Part shown: positions 23,594 through 35,639 of the stretch, one piece after another | How the letters are laid out: each line of letters opens with the position of its first letter | Position numbering within the stretch: the first letter of the stretch is position 1 | NCBI RefSeq assembly: GCF_022965805.1 | Contig: NC_133114.1 | Coordinates: forward strand, 6,716,261 to 6,780,260 | Direction of reading: 5' to 3' | Source: Primulina eburnea | Lineage: Eukaryota > Streptophyta > Magnoliopsida > Lamiales > Gesneriaceae | DNA length: 64,000 nucleotides | The notes under the pieces: generated by a model | The model's database searches: none | Told to the model about the DNA's origin: nothing | Seen by the model: the letters and a program-made list of their open reading frames with translations, nothing else | Position numbers and translations under genes: made by a program

Positions 23594-24649
23594 TTACATC
23601 TCAATTGTTGTTGAACACAATTGATCTAGAAAATCCCGAAAGACTCGATTCATCAGATCCATGAACACTGCTGGCGCATTCGTCAATCCAAATGGCATAA
23701 CTAGAAACTCGTAATGCCCATATCGAGTACGAAATGCAGTCTTGGAAATATCATCATCCCTAACTCTCATCTGATGATAACCCGATCGCAAGTCAATCTT
23801 GGAGTAAACAGAGGTACCCTGAAGCTGATCGAACAAATCATCGATACGAGGTAATGGATACTTGTTTTTGATCGTCACACGATTCAGCTGGCGATAATCA
23901 ATGCACAATCGCATAGATCCATCTTTCTTCTTGACAAACAAGACTGGGGCTCCCCAAGGTGAAACACTCGGGCGAATATAACCTTTATCAAGAAGATCCT
24001 GTAATTGCTGCTTCAATTCTCTCATCTCTGATGGAGCAAGACGATAGGGGCACGAGAAATCGGTGCAGTCCCTGGCATTAACTCAATGCCAAATTCCACC
24101 TCTCTAACTGGAGGAAAACCAGGAATCTCATCTGGGAAGACATCAGGAGATTCGCAAACCACTGGAATATCATCTATACCAACACTACCTGAGGAAGAAT
24201 CAATCGCATATATGAGGTAGCCTTCCCCGCCCGCCTCTAAAGCACGACAGGCTTTCAGAGCAGATACCACTGGCATCGGAGGTCGCGCTCCCTCACCATA
24301 GAAAAACCAACTAGAGCTCTCAGTCGTACGAAACTGAACAAGCTTCTGGTAACAATCCACGGTAGCTGGTAGGTAGTCAATAGGTCTATACCTAGAATAC
24401 AATCAAAATCTTCCATCTCCAAGATCATAAGATTCGCAATCAATTCGTTACCCTCAAAATCTAAGTGACAACCCATCACTAGACGCTTAGCTAACACTGA
24501 ATGACCCATCGGGGTAGAAACGGAAAGAATGACGTCTAGAGAAACATACGGTAACTTATGACGCTTAACAAATTGTGCAGAAATGAATGTGATGCTCCGC
24601 TGTCAATAAGAACAAAAGCAGGAATACCGCATAAATGAAAAGTACCTGC
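23594..24649 (-). pseudogene. Broken protease and truncated RT, internal b
   Basis: It shares every lesion of internal a: the 4-nt deletion after the protease active site, later frameshifts, and RT truncated before FxDD at LDQLCSTT. Shared lesions show that the deletion derivative existed before it was duplicated. Confidence 0.85.
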
Positions 24650-25692
24650 TATGACTCTCTCTCTGTCTCATCTGCAGCCTGATCCTGGTTCAGCGCAAAA
24701 ATCTGACCTTGGGCACGAGGTCGAAGATTTGAACTACCCACTACCTGACCCTGCCTCCTCTGCTGAACAGTCGTCTGAGATCCGGAACCAGATCCTGCTC
24801 CACCTCGCAACTGAGGACAATTCTTCTTGAGATGACCCATCTCTCCGCACTGAAAACAAGCTCCCGCGGCTGATCGGCATTGCTCCGATGGATGGTTCTT
24901 CCCACAATGCACACAAGAAACCTTATTCTTATCAAAGCGGAAAACACCGCTAGACCGTGATCCAGATCCAGAAGAAGAAGAACCAGATTTCTTGAAAGAC
25001 TGAGATCGAGGGCTCAAAGTACTCGGAGGTCTGGAAGAAAGAATAGCCCTACCACGCTGGAGACTGATCTCTGCCTGGCGACACCGGTTCACTAACCCAT
25101 CATAAGAAGTAGGATTATCACAGACAGTGACTCGATCAAAAATCTCCTGGTTAAGACCCTGGAGGAAATGGTCATACTTGGCCTCAGAACTGCCACTGAT
25201 ATGAGGGGCAAAAGGTAATAACTCGAAGAACTTCTGCTGATATTCATCAACAGACATACTCCCCTGCTTAAGATTCAGGAGCTCAATCGTCTTTGCCTGG
25301 CGAAGGGCTGGAGGAAAATACAGCTGCATGAAAGCTGCACGGAAATCGGCCCAAGTCACCCTACCCTGAGACTGGACTATCGGCGCAGAAGTCGATCGCC
25401 ACCACTTGCGCGCACGGCCCTCGAGAAGAAAACTAAGGGTCTCTATCTTCTGCTCCTCGGTGCACTGGAATGCACGGAAACAACTCTCCATGCGCTCTAA
25501 CCAATCCTCAGCATCATCGGGAGTCTCACCGCCGACTAAAGGCTTAGGCCCCATCTGAATGAAACGGTGCAAATCAAAACGCCTAGGACCATCCCGACGA
25601 TGACGATGTTCACGATGACGCCTACGATCGTCCTGGTCACCCCAACGACCTACACTTCCCTGACTACTCTCATCACCAAAGTGGTCAGCCAT
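24649..25692 (-). CDS. Intact gag of gypsy deletion derivative (347 aa)
   Basis: A continuous ORF starts MADHFGDESSQG. The gag domain covers about residues 40-200 (WLERMESCFRAF, then YFPPALRQAK and FFELLPFAPH). A serine-rich linker leads to two zinc knuckles, CVHCGKNHPSEQC and CFQCGEMGHLKKNC, at about residues 255-295. It would form the virus-like particle and bind RNA. It is the only intact gypsy-type gag here, although its own protease and RT are dead, so it resembles a gag-only nonautonomous element. The ORF stops at TAG just before the protease frame; whether that reflects a normal gag end or a lesion is uncertain. Confidence 0.85.
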   Translation of the reverse strand: MADHFGDESSQGSVGRWGDQDDRRRHREHRHRRDGPRRFDLHRFIQMGPKPLVGGETPDDAEDWLERMESCFRAFQCTEEQKIETLSFLLEGRARKWWRSTSAPIVQSQGRVTWADFRAAFMQLYFPPALRQAKTIELLNLKQGSMSVDEYQQKFFELLPFAPHISGSSEAKYDHFLQGLNQEIFDRVTVCDNPTSYDGLVNRCRQAEISLQRGRAILSSRPPSTLSPRSQSFKKSGSSSSGSGSRSSGVFRFDKNKVSCVHCGKNHPSEQCRSAAGACFQCGEMGHLKKNCPQLRGGAGSGSGSQTTVQQRRQGQVVGSSNLRPRAQGQIFALNQDQAADETERES

Positions 25693-25791
25693 CGCTACAA
25701 TATAGAATAGGGAAAATGGTAAAATGGTCCACGAAAAATCCCAAAACAGAATCTATATCCCAAAATCGTAAGCATGCTCTGATACCATAAA

Positions 25792-27300
25792 TGTAGTGAC
25801 CCGTTCCAGAATCACCTACTAATCAAGAACTAAGCATGCAACTTAACTTAATTAATAACAATCAGAGCTAATAGCGGAAAAGGTCAACAAATGATAGTTA
25901 TACAACCCCATCGAATAATCCAGGACAACTCAAACTAAAACTGAAATATACAGTACAACCATATCGAAATAGAATAGCACTGAAAACTAAACCAACCAGA
26001 TACTCACTGTCCTCCTCCTGTTCTTCCCGAGCCATCCAACCTGAGCCCTGCCCCGTGGGAATGGGGTGTCCAAGATAAACAAAAACCGAGGACGTGAGCG
26101 ATAAGAACGCCCAGTACAAAAGCATGAGTATACAAACCTATATGAAATGCACATGCTATGATATGATACCAGGGTAGTCAAGAAACAGGAGTAACAAAGG
26201 ATCTCAAAATGCTCAGTCTAGAGGCGCCAAGTGGATAGTGCCGCGCGGTACTCCTCTGGGTCACTGCATCCACTACAAGAACAGACGTGGACCTAAAATG
26301 TCCCGGATCACCGAAGCCCTCCCGACCCGTCGGCCACTGTGTACTCTCGGTGTCCATGCGTCCACAAGACAAGACAGGGCTGAGCGGCCCCACAAGATAT
26401 AGCTTATCTCGAAAGAGATACAGCTCAACAGTAAAGGCTATCTCGAAGGAGATACGGCTCAACATGAAATGCAACATGCAGTAATAAACGTGACATAATA
26501 GCATGCATCATATGACATATATCAATGCACCACATAATCATGCAACACATATAAGAATGTATACTCGACCAGGATATCTCGGATAGTACTTTCGTACCTC
26601 TATCACAGCAAGCCTAGCCTTACGCAACACCGCTAATCAGGTCTAGAACAAGCCTACGCATCAAAAGCATACCCAATGAACAATACTACCATGCTCAACT
26701 AGCAAAACCAGTACTACCAAAGGTTTAGGGTTTACCTTCGTCCGTCGACAGCCCTTTGATGTCGATTGCCTCGTAACTCAGGCGTCGCTACACTACCAAT
26801 CCTGGCAGCTCTTGGCTATCGCTCGACCGACAACTAACCCTAGAAACCTTCCAAACCTCTCAACTATGAGACACAACTTCAAGAACTTGCCATCCAAAAT
26901 GAGGAATTCCGAGCACTATTTATAGGCTATGTTCGGATCCACCGAACCCACTTCGGAACGTCCGAACTCCTACGTGTCCATCAGCTCTTGACACCTCACG
27001 ATCGGATCCACCGAACCTACACTTCGGAACGTCCGAACTCCCACGTGTCCATCGGCTCTTGACACCTCATGATCGGATCCACCGAACCTACACTTCGGAA
27101 CGTCCGAACTCCCACGTGTCCATCGGCTCTTGACACCTCATGATCGGATCCACCGAACTCACTTCGGATCGTCCGAACTCTTCGGTGCTACCGAACCATC
27201 TTCGGTCCGTCCGATCATGACCACGGTCAAAATTACACATTAAACCTTCTTAATCACCATTAATCCGTTAATTACCCAATTTGGAATTCGGGCTACTAAA
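25792..27300 (-). repeat. Gypsy array LTR c (1509 bp)
   Basis: The rightmost LTR of the array, 5'-most in element orientation. It abuts the right TTAAT duplication (27301-27305). Confidence 0.9.
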
Positions 27301-27305
27301 TTAAT

Positions 27306-27445
27306 TTCCTGCATGCCTTAATATAAAACATTAGTACATTTTTAAGCCAAGTTTTGGTATCATCAAAACAAAAACTTTGGGATATGTTACAGCATTAAAA
27401 ACATTAATCTCATCCTCGAGATTTGTATGCGTTTAAGGCGTAACA
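27306..27445 (-). repeat. Copia LTR2, part 2
   Basis: The remaining 140 bp of the LTR interrupted at 18226, ending GGCGTAACA next to the polypurine tract of unit B. Confidence 0.9.
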
Positions 27446-27890
27446 ATCTCCCCCTTTTTGATGATCACAAAACTTGGTTAAAAATTGAGAAACATTAATC
27501 AACATAATCTAAATGTTATTAAATAACTCCCCCTTAATCAAATAACAAATCTAAGAGGTTGAATTAAGGCGAATTTATTTAATAACCATTTAATAGCAAT
27601 TTTAACCAAATAAATTCTCCCCCTTTTTGCGATAATCAAAAAGACATAAGCATAAAGAGAGACAAATAAACAGGTAAAATATCCACTAATAAATGCAAGA
27701 TGAGGAACGGTGATTCCGAAGTAGCCAAGATGAGGAACACCTAAAATTTAAAATATTTAGCACATAAATGAATGTTGAGCCATAATTATGGATAAATACA
27801 ATTAATTTGTATTATCCGACATTATAATGCTCACATTAATAATACTCCCCCTCAATTTAACAAATATGTACGAGAGTATTTGACTAATGT
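27446..27890 (-). other. Copia internal 3' untranslated stretch, copy B
   Basis: AT-rich sequence between pol and LTR2, near-identical to 10906-11350. No ORF is evident. Confidence 0.8.
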
Positions 27891-28148
27891 TTACAACTCA
27901 ATCATGCCAAGTTCACCACGCGAACGAGTAAAAGTAGATTCATCTAGTGGTTTTGTAAAAATATCAGCAATTTGATTCTTGGTGTCAACATAGTGAAGTT
28001 CAACATCATTTTGCTCAATGTGATCACGAATAAAATGATGTCGAATGTCAATATGTTTTGTACGAGAATGTTGAACTGGATTCTTTGTTAGACATATGGT
28101 GCTTGTATTATCACAAAAGATTGGAATTTTTTGAAAAAGTAACACCAT
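27891..28148 (-). pseudogene. Frameshifted RNase H C-terminus, copia copy B
   Basis: Codes for the end of RNase H ([10 protein letters not shown] to FTKPLDESTF). It is out of frame with the main pol by one base near 28125, exactly as in copy A. Confidence 0.85.
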
Positions 28149-30882
28149 AGTCGAGTAATTGATACTTCATCCAAAGAATTTGTGCACAACAACTACCGGC
28201 AGCCATATACTCGGCCTCGGTCATTGAAAGTGCAACACAGTTTTGCTTTTTAGAAAACCATGACACCAAGAAATTTCCCAAAAAGAAACAAGTACCACTA
28301 GTGCTCTTTCTATCCACCTTATATCCTCCAAAGTCGGCATCACAGTAAGCTTTTAAATCGAAAAATGAGTTCTTAGAATACCATAATCCGAGATTTGGAG
28401 TATTTGAAAGATATTTGAAAATGCGTTTTAAGGCGAATAAGTGTGATTCCTTTGGACATGATTGAAATCGTGCACACAAGCAAACACTAAACATAATGTC
28501 AGGTCTACTAGCAGTCGCATAGAGTAGGGAGCCAATCATGCTACGAAATAACTTTTGGTCAACAGGTTTACCTCCCTCATCTTTGTCGAGTCTGACTGTC
28601 GTGCTCATAGGTGTGGATGAGGCTTTGGAAGACTCCATCCCAAACTTTTTGAGCATCTCCTTGATGTACTTCCCTTGGTTGACAAAGAAACCATCCTTGC
28701 ATTGCTTGATTTGGAGACCAAGGAAGTAGTTGAGCTCGCCCATCATGCTCATCTCAAAGTGATCCTGCATAAGCTTAGAAAAATCTCTACACAAGTGTTC
28801 ATTAGTAGCACCAAAAATAATATCATCTACATATATTTGTACTATCAGCAAATCATTATCTTTAGTCAAGGTAAACAAGGTAATATCAACTTTACCCCTA
28901 CAAAAACCATTAGACAGCAAGAAAGTAGACAATTTCTCATACCAAGCTCTAGGAGCTTGTTTCAAACCATACAAAGCCTTATCAAGTTTATACACATAAT
29001 CAGATAAGTGCACATCTTCAAAACCAACAGGTTGCTCAACATACACTTCTTCTTTCAAATCACCATTAAGAAAAGCACTTTTAACATCCATTTGAAACAA
29101 TTTAAAGTCTCTAGAGCAAGCAAAAGCAAGTAGCATGCGAATGGATTCTAGTCTAGCAACAGGAGCATAAGTCTCATCATAATTAATTCCCTCTTCTTGA
29201 CTATATCCTTTAGCTACTAGCCTAGCTTTATTTCTAGTGATTGTACCATGCTCATCTAACTTGTTCCTAAATACCCATTTAGTTCCTATGACAGGTCTAT
29301 CAGTGGGTCTAGGTACAAGATTCCAAACTTTATTCCTTCTAAATTCATTTAGTTCATCTTGCATAGCAATAATCCAAGAATCATCAAGTAAAGCTTCTTC
29401 TATGTTCTTAGGCTCTATGTGAGAAAGAAAAGCAAGATAATTGCACATATTAGAAGAGCGAGTAGATACTCCCTTCGATGGGCTACCAATGATGAGGTCC
29501 ATGGGATGATCCTTGTGCGTAGTCCACTCCTTCGGAAGAGGTGCGTCCTCTTGATCTTTAGGAACATCATCTAGGCTTGTGGACTCCAACTCTTCGCCAA
29601 GGATATCTATATCATCATCATCAGAAACAACAGGTCTAGGCAAGCAAGGGTTAGTTTCATCAAATATGACATGAATAGATTCTTCAACTAGTAAAGTGCG
29701 TTTATTAAAGACTCTATATGCTTTGCTAGAAGTAGAGTAACCAAGAAAGATACCTTTGTCCGATTTAGCATCGAACTTACCCAGGTTGTCCTTACCATTG
29801 TTGTGGATGAAGCATTTTGATCCAAAAGCGCGGAAGTAAGAAATGTTAGGCTTTCTCCCTCTCCATAGTTCGTATGGAGTTTTCTTGAGAATTGGCCTTA
29901 TTGATACGCGATTGATGATGTAACAAGCAGAACTCATCGCTTCAGCCCAAAAATATTTTGGTAGAGAATGCTTACATAGCATGGTCCTTGCAATCTCTAC
30001 TAGGGTCCTATTCTTCCTCTCAACGACACCGTTTTGTTGAGGAGTTCTAGGACAAGAAAGGTTGTGACCAATGCCTTTGTTTTGACAAAAAATTGAAAAA
30101 TTTTCATTTTGAAATTCCGTTCCGTGGTCACTACGGATTTGTTTGATCAAAAGATTTTTCTCATTTTCAACCTTTTTGACAAAAATTTTGAAATGATCAA
30201 AGGCATCACTTTTATGGGCTAAAAACAATGTCCAAGTAAAACGTGAAAAATCATCCACAATGACAAAAGCATAGGATTTACCTCCTAGACTAGTTGTCCT
30301 CGAGGGACCACATAAATCTAGGTGAAGTAATTCAAGGGGCATAGAAGTGGATACAAAATTTTTATTTTTGAAAGATTCCTTTGTGTGTTTACCAAGTTGA
30401 CAAGCATCACAAAAAGAATCTAATTTTAAATTCAGCTTTGGCATTCCGGAAACTAGGTCAAGTTTTAAAAGTTTTTCTATGGTGCTCATCCCAACATGAC
30501 CAAGTCGTCTATGCCAAAGAATGTTGTCATCAACATTTAATGTTACAAGGCTTTTTATTTTTGAAAAAGATGAAATCTTTAAATCGACCTTGTAAACATT
30601 TTCACTTCTATAACCTTTGAAACTAATGGATTTGTCAGTTGTGAGTGATACAGTGCAATCGTGTGGTGTGAATTTGACTTCATAACCCCTATCGCACAAT
30701 TGACTAATGCTTAGGAGGTTATGTTTAAGTCCTTTCACAAGAAGTACATCATCAATAATAGTAGAGTTAGATATACCTATTGAGCCGATGCCTTCTATGA
30801 TCCCTTTGCTGTTGTCTCCAAAGGTCACCGATCCCTTTTCTTTTGGTCGAATGGATTGTAGCAGCTTCTTTTCTCCCGTCAT
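28111..30882 (-). CDS. Copia pol, copy B (integrase-RT-RNase H, 923 aa open)
   Basis: The least damaged pol of the array. A GAG-pre-integrase H-H-C-C region ([18 protein letters not shown]) is followed by integrase catalytic D, D, E at [17 protein letters not shown] and [12 protein letters not shown] carries [12 protein letters not shown] and YVDDIIFG, and RNase H carries AYCDADFGG and [10 protein letters not shown]. The ATG at 30882 is internal: the protease motif [11 protein letters not shown] lies just upstream in the same frame but out of frame with gag. Two lesions, at the gag-protease junction and in RNase H, are shared with copy A. Ty1/copia order (IN before RT) is clear; the lineage is not resolved. 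Confidence 0.9.
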   Translation of the reverse strand: MTGEKKLLQSIRPKEKGSVTFGDNSKGIIEGIGSIGISNSTIIDDVLLVKGLKHNLLSISQLCDRGYEVKFTPHDCTVSLTTDKSISFKGYRSENVYKVDLKISSFSKIKSLVTLNVDDNILWHRRLGHVGMSTIEKLLKLDLVSGMPKLNLKLDSFCDACQLGKHTKESFKNKNFVSTSMPLELLHLDLCGPSRTTSLGGKSYAFVIVDDFSRFTWTLFLAHKSDAFDHFKIFVKKVENEKNLLIKQIRSDHGTEFQNENFSIFCQNKGIGHNLSCPRTPQQNGVVERKNRTLVEIARTMLCKHSLPKYFWAEAMSSACYIINRVSIRPILKKTPYELWRGRKPNISYFRAFGSKCFIHNNGKDNLGKFDAKSDKGIFLGYSTSSKAYRVFNKRTLLVEESIHVIFDETNPCLPRPVVSDDDDIDILGEELESTSLDDVPKDQEDAPLPKEWTTHKDHPMDLIIGSPSKGVSTRSSNMCNYLAFLSHIEPKNIEEALLDDSWIIAMQDELNEFRRNKVWNLVPRPTDRPVIGTKWVFRNKLDEHGTITRNKARLVAKGYSQEEGINYDETYAPVARLESIRMLLAFACSRDFKLFQMDVKSAFLNGDLKEEVYVEQPVGFEDVHLSDYVYKLDKALYGLKQAPRAWYEKLSTFLLSNGFCRGKVDITLFTLTKDNDLLIVQIYVDDIIFGATNEHLCRDFSKLMQDHFEMSMMGELNYFLGLQIKQCKDGFFVNQGKYIKEMLKKFGMESSKASSTPMSTTVRLDKDEGGKPVDQKLFRSMIGSLLYATASRPDIMFSVCLCARFQSCPKESHLFALKRIFKYLSNTPNLGLWYSKNSFFDLKAYCDADFGGYKVDRKSTSGTCFFLGNFLVSWFSKKQNCVALSMTEAEYMAAGSCCAQILWMKYQLLDYGVTFSKNSNLL

Positions 30883-32429
30883 GTGTCGAGAGCATCCACT
30901 GTCAAGATACCAAGTGCTCGATGACTTGTCTCCCCTTTGTCCTTACAAGATTGAGATACAATTTGATAGTTGGTACCCGTTTCTTTGGGTCCTTTGAGGT
31001 TAGTAGTAGTTGGGGATTTGGGGATCCATTTCCAATAACTATTCTTATTGTGTTGGTGTCTAAGTTTCTTGCATTTAGGTCTTATGTGGCCTATCTTACA
31101 ACAGTAAGTGCATGTTGGTGGTGTTCTTAGTTTTGCCTTTGCGATAAGACTAGCAAAGTTGACTGATTTCTTTTCATATCCTAGACCTCCTTTGTCGAAG
31201 TTACACCTTTGCATGCTCAAGAGGTTTTCTAGTTTACCGCTACTCACATTGAACTTGTTGAAGGCTTTCTCTAAGTCTCTTAGGTTTGTCTTGAGCCTAG
31301 TGTTGTCATGCATCCTAGCTTCTAGTTCAGTTTTAAGTTGCTTATTCTTATTTCTAAGTGACTTAGCCACATTGTACATACTAGTGTAAGCGGAGAGTAA
31401 TTCATCGTAAGAGGGTACCTCGTCGTCATCCGAGTCGGTCAGATGATCTTCCTTCGCCATGAAGCATAGGGTAAACTCCTCTTCGTTGTCGCTGTCGCTC
31501 CACGTGGCTAGAAGGGCCTTCTTCTTGTCTTTGCCGGCCTTCTTCTTGAAGGGACACTCGTTTGCATAGTGACCCTTTTGTTGACAGTTGTAGCAGGTCA
31601 CTTCCTTCTCAATCTTTTTGTCCTTCTTGTTGAAGTTGGAACTCCGCATGAATCTTTTGAACTTTCTAGTGAGGAGTGCCATTTCTTCATCGTCGCTATC
31701 TTCAAGTTGACTGGTCAAGGCGATCCCTTTCGCCTTTACTTTGTCGTCATCTTTCTTTGTCTCCTTCCGGGTAGTTACTTCAAGTTCATGGGTCTTTAGG
31801 GTCCCATGAAGTTGATCAAGGTCGTAGGATGCCGCATCTCCCTTGTTGGATTCAATGATAGCCGTGCGCTTTGCATCCCATTCCGCCGGTAGTGCTCGAA
31901 GGGCTCTCCTCCACACTTGTTTAGTTGGGTAGTTCTCACCAAGTTGGGCAAGCTCATTGATGATTTGGGTGAGCCGCCGGAACATGGTGTCGATATCCTC
32001 CTTGGGTTCCATCTCAAAGGTCTCGTACTTGAGTTGGAGAAGATCTATCTTTGTTTCTTTGACTTGATTGGTTCCCTCGTGGCAAATCTCCAATTTGTCC
32101 CAAATCTCTTTGGCGGAGGTGCAAGCCGAGATTCGGTTGTATTCATTCATATCTAGGGAACAATGAAGAATATTCATAGCTTTAGCATTTTGAGAGATAA
32201 GTTTCATATCGTCCTTGGTGAGGTCATCCATTACTTTAGGAATTTCCTTATCATCCACCGTTATCATGGGGATATAGGGACCTTTCACAGTTATTTTCCA
32301 AAGGTCGTAATCGACGGATTGGATGTATAGAGATATTCTATTCTTCCAATATCCGTAATTAGTACCATTGAAAAGAGGGGGACGATTTGTGGATTGTCCT
32401 TGGGCATACTCGCTTGCTAGATTGGCCAT
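30879..32429 (-). CDS. Copia gag, copy B (516 aa)
   Basis: The start [10 protein letters not shown] is followed by a UBN2-type gag ([12 protein letters not shown]) across about residues 15-230. A zinc knuckle [14 protein letters not shown] lies at about 279-292 and a second, [14 protein letters not shown], near residue 450. Coiled-coil-like Lys/Glu-rich stretches lie between. It ends out of frame over the protease. It would assemble particles and package RNA. The equivalent in copy A is split by a solo LTR and has a nonsense codon. Confidence 0.9.
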   Translation of the reverse strand: MANLASEYAQGQSTNRPPLFNGTNYGYWKNRISLYIQSVDYDLWKITVKGPYIPMITVDDKEIPKVMDDLTKDDMKLISQNAKAMNILHCSLDMNEYNRISACTSAKEIWDKLEICHEGTNQVKETKIDLLQLKYETFEMEPKEDIDTMFRRLTQIINELAQLGENYPTKQVWRRALRALPAEWDAKRTAIIESNKGDAASYDLDQLHGTLKTHELEVTTRKETKKDDDKVKAKGIALTSQLEDSDDEEMALLTRKFKRFMRSSNFNKKDKKIEKEVTCYNCQQKGHYANECPFKKKAGKDKKKALLATWSDSDNEEEFTLCFMAKEDHLTDSDDDEVPSYDELLSAYTSMYNVAKSLRNKNKQLKTELEARMHDNTRLKTNLRDLEKAFNKFNVSSGKLENLLSMQRCNFDKGGLGYEKKSVNFASLIAKAKLRTPPTCTYCCKIGHIRPKCKKLRHQHNKNSYWKWIPKSPTTTNLKGPKETGTNYQIVSQSCKDKGETSHRALGILTVDALDT

Positions 32430-32467
32430 TTTTAAAAGATTTTGAAAAACTTGGCTCTGATACCACT

Positions 32468-33627
32468 TGAAGAACCTAAAGGGGGGTGAATAGGTTCTTT
32501 AAGGCCCTTTAGCGTTTTTAAAACGAGTTTGCAAAAATTGCAAGCGGAAAACTTGAGGGACAATCACAAATAAATACGATAAATGAATGCGTAAAGTAAG
32601 TGCGTAAAATAAATGCGTAATTTAAATGCAATAAAGTAAATGCGTAAAGTAAAGAGGGATAGAGATGTTTATGGAAGTTCGACGAAGAATCGTCTACGTC
32701 TCCCCTTCTCGATGAGGATCGAGGTATCACTATAACGACTTGGCTTTAGGAGCTCCAAGCTAGCTTTTACAACCACGCCTCGATGCGTCTACTTGGCCTT
32801 GAGGGCTCCAAGGATAGCCACGAACTTTACAACCCACTCGAGAGTATTACTTTCACTTTTTTTCTACAACTCTTTTGATATTACAACTCTTTTAATCAAC
32901 GCACACAAGAGATAGTAGAAAGCTTTGTAAGAGACAAGAGAGAATGGAGTGGGATGATTGAGAATGCATCCTCAAAGGCCTATTTATACTAGTCTTGGAC
33001 GCCAAGGTTCGGATCTTCTGTTTATGCTTCGGAACTTCCGATCAATTTGCGTAATTTCTGGAATGACTTCGGATCTTCCGTTCTTGACTTCGTAGGGTCC
33101 GAACATATGCTTCGGAGGGACCGATCAAACTTCGTTTCTTCCGAACAATTCTTTCAGATAGTGTATGAACAACTTCGGAAGGTCCGAACTCCAGTTCGTA
33201 CCGTCCGAACATTCCCGCGTTCCGGAGATTTGAAATCTTCAACACTTCGTAGCTTCCGATCATGTCCATCGTACCGTCCGAAATCTACTCAATCAATCAG
33301 TCAGATCAAATTGTCTCCGGATTGAAGTGATTTGATTGCTTGTGTTCGGAACGTCCGATCCAGTCTTCGGAACGTCCGAACTTGCTCCTCGCAGCTTCCG
33401 AACAGCTTCTATTTTGCTTCCGATTGGCACAATTTCGGACCGTCCGAACCAAATTTCGGATCTTCCGAACGTAACCTTGTTCTTAATTTCCTGCATGCCT
33501 CAATATAAAACATTAGTACATTTTTAAGCCAAGTTTTGGTATCATCAAAACAAAAACTTTGGGATATGTTACAGCATTAAAAACATTAATCTCATCCTCG
33601 AGATTTGTATGCGTTTAAGGCGTAACA
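32468..33627 (-). repeat. Copia LTR3 (1160 bp)
   Basis: 5' LTR of unit B and at the same time 3' LTR of a third, mostly deleted unit to its right. One G is missing in the G run near 32480. The TTCGGA palindrome array and TATA box are retained. Confidence 0.92.
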
Positions 33628-34302
33628 ATCTCCCCCTTTTTGATGATCACAAAACTTGGTTAAAAATTGAGAAACAATAATCAACATAATCTAAATGTTA
33701 TTAAATAACTCCCCCTTAATCAAATAACAAATCTAAGAGGTTGAATTAAGGCGAATTTATTTAATAACCATTTAATAGCAATTTTAACCAAATAAATTCT
33801 CCCCCTTTTTGCGATAATCAAAAAGACATAAGCATAAAGAGAGACAAATAAACAGGTAAAATATCCACTAATAAATGCAAGATGAGGAACGGTGATTCCG
33901 AAGTAGCCAAGATGAGGAACACCTAAAATTTAAAATATTTAGCACATAAATGAATGTTGAGCCATAATTATGGATAAATACAATTAATTTGTATTATCCG
34001 ACATTATAATGCTCACATTAATAATACTCCCCCTCAATTTAACAAATATGTACGAGAGTATTTGACTAATGTTTACAACTCAATCATGCCAAGTTCACCA
34101 CGCGAACGAGTAAAAGTAGATTCATCTAGTGGTTTTGTAAAAATATCAGCAATTTGATTCTTGGTATCATCCTCGAGATTTGTAAAAATATCAGCAATAT
34201 CAGCTAGTTTTGGTATCATCAAAACAAAAACTTTGGGATATGTTACAAGCATTAAAAACATTAATCTCATCCTCGAGATTTGTATGCGTTTAAGGCGTAA
34301 CA
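33628..34302 (-). mobile_element. Remnant of a third copia unit with scrambled junction
   Basis: 33628-34164 repeats the 3' end of the internal region, including the RNase H tail. At 34165-34205 there is filler made of short copies of nearby sequence (ATCCTCGAGATTTGTA and TGTAAAAATATCAGCAAT). From about 34206 to 34302 only the first ~95 bp of an LTR remain, ending GGCGTAACA against the right CTTCT duplication. Most of this unit's LTR, gag and pol are deleted. Confidence 0.85.
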
Positions 34303-34443
34303 CTTCTATTCTAAACATGTACCAATATCAGGAACATAAATCAGTATTAATCAATACCATTCAATCTAGCTGTCACTCAGGCTAGTGACTCTACGTTTTA
34401 GACTAGACTCAATCCTAGTCTAGGGATCACGGTTTCCAGATGT

Positions 34444-34630
34444 GGTATTTCTATATCGAATTCCGTAAAGGATGGAACCATAATCTCTATTACTCGATAT
34501 AACCAGTGCCCTGGTATTCCTATATCGAATTCCGTAATAAAAGAATTCCAATACTCTTTACTCGATATAACCAAATATGGTGTTCCTATATCGAATTCCG
34601 TAATAGATTCCATTACTCGATATAACCAAA
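34444..34630 (-). repeat. ~66-bp minisatellite in solo LTR, three copies
   Basis: Units start at 34444, 34513 and 34579 and share CTATATCGAATTCCGTAA and ACTCGATATAACCA. It lies at about the same distance into the LTR as the 51-bp minisatellite of the related LTR at 7536. Confidence 0.8.
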
Positions 34631-35601
34631 CATCCAGTGTCCTGACCTAACCGTCAAGGACTGTAGCTCTATCGCTAATATCCTATCTTGAGACATCGTG
34701 CAATGTGCCGTGGCGATACCACCTCTATCCGGCACTTCTGTCACAAGATAACTCGTCTAATACCTGTCATCTAGTATCAAGAGAACAAGTACATCAATCA
34801 ACTTAATGCAAATATCAATGCAATAAGGTAAAGTATGTGATTTAGGGAAACTCGAGTCAAACCTCCCTCGAGTTGTGCAATCCCAACTCAACATTAATTT
34901 ATACCTTTATCTTCTTGCTCAGAAGACGAAGAAGTCCCGACTCTATCTCGGTCCATTCCCAATTTGGTAATAACAATATCGAACAGATATAATATCAATA
35001 ACTAACTCAATTCAATACCTGTTCTGATCAATACTCAAATCAAACACAAAATCTGATTACTGTTAAATCAAGATACAATCGAATCCATATCGACGATATC
35101 ACGATATAATCGAAATCACTACTGAATCTGATCAATATCAGTTAACTGATGTTTCGACGACATAACAATACTGTCTCGATAATCCCGTCAGTCCAAACAT
35201 CACCGATATAATACCAGAACTCATAATCAATATCAATACCAGTCATAATCTCAATAACCATACATATCTGATATGAATTCTCAGTCAAATCGATTCCAAA
35301 AATCATAACAATTACATAAACAGTCCGTTCTTTAATCTGACTTCGATTCTATGATGTCTAACATGACCAGAACATCATATATGAATCCTATTCAATTCTG
35401 ACAATAGTCTAATTTCAAAACATGTCAAAACGTAGCAAAACTTACGTCCAGTTGTAGCCTACGTTGATAGGAACTCAGTGCTGAAGTCGGATTCAAAATC
35501 AGACGGACAGATTTCTCAGAAAAGGCGTAAGGATTTTCTATAATCTTCCTCGACCCTTTTTCTCAATTTCTCCTCGGTGGAATGAATGAAAGAAGCTTTG
35601 C

Positions 35602-35603
<2 letters not shown>

Positions 35604-35639
<36 letters not shown>

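Larger units (their letters stand above)
18227..27300 (-). mobile_element. Ty3/gypsy deletion derivative, tandem LTR-internal-LTR-internal-LTR
   Basis: Three LTRs of exactly 1509 bp (18227-19735, 22010-23518, 25792-27300) alternate with two internal regions of 2274 and 2273 bp. A single 5-bp duplication, TTAAT (18222-18226 and 27301-27305), flanks the block. Internal regions contain gag, a broken protease and the start of RT. They lack the RT active site, RNase H and integrase, so the element depends on proteins in trans. The very high identity among copies implies recent tandem duplication. The outermost LTR ends ...AAA rather than ...ACA, a single terminal change. Confidence 0.92.
9745..34302 (-). 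mobile_element. Ty1/copia tandem array with nested insertions
   Basis: On the minus strand the order is LTR remnant (34302 leftward), truncated internal, LTR3 (32468-33627), internal B, LTR2 (17206-18226 + 27306-27445), internal A and LTR1 (9745-10905). The whole block is flanked by one 5-bp duplication, CTTCT (9740-9744 and 34303-34307), so it represents one insertion site that expanded or arrived as a multimer. LTR1 and rejoined LTR2 are both 1161 bp and LTR3 is 1160 bp. All are nearly identical. Nested inside are a 1.27-kb solo LTR and a gypsy array. Confidence 0.9.

Noticed and set aside
30879..30960. Programmed frameshift between gag and protease in the copia element
   Set aside because: Both copies share the offset, but they descend from one tandem duplication. 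No clear slippery site plus structure is seen, and a second indel in RNase H is shared in the same way. An inherited lesion is simpler.
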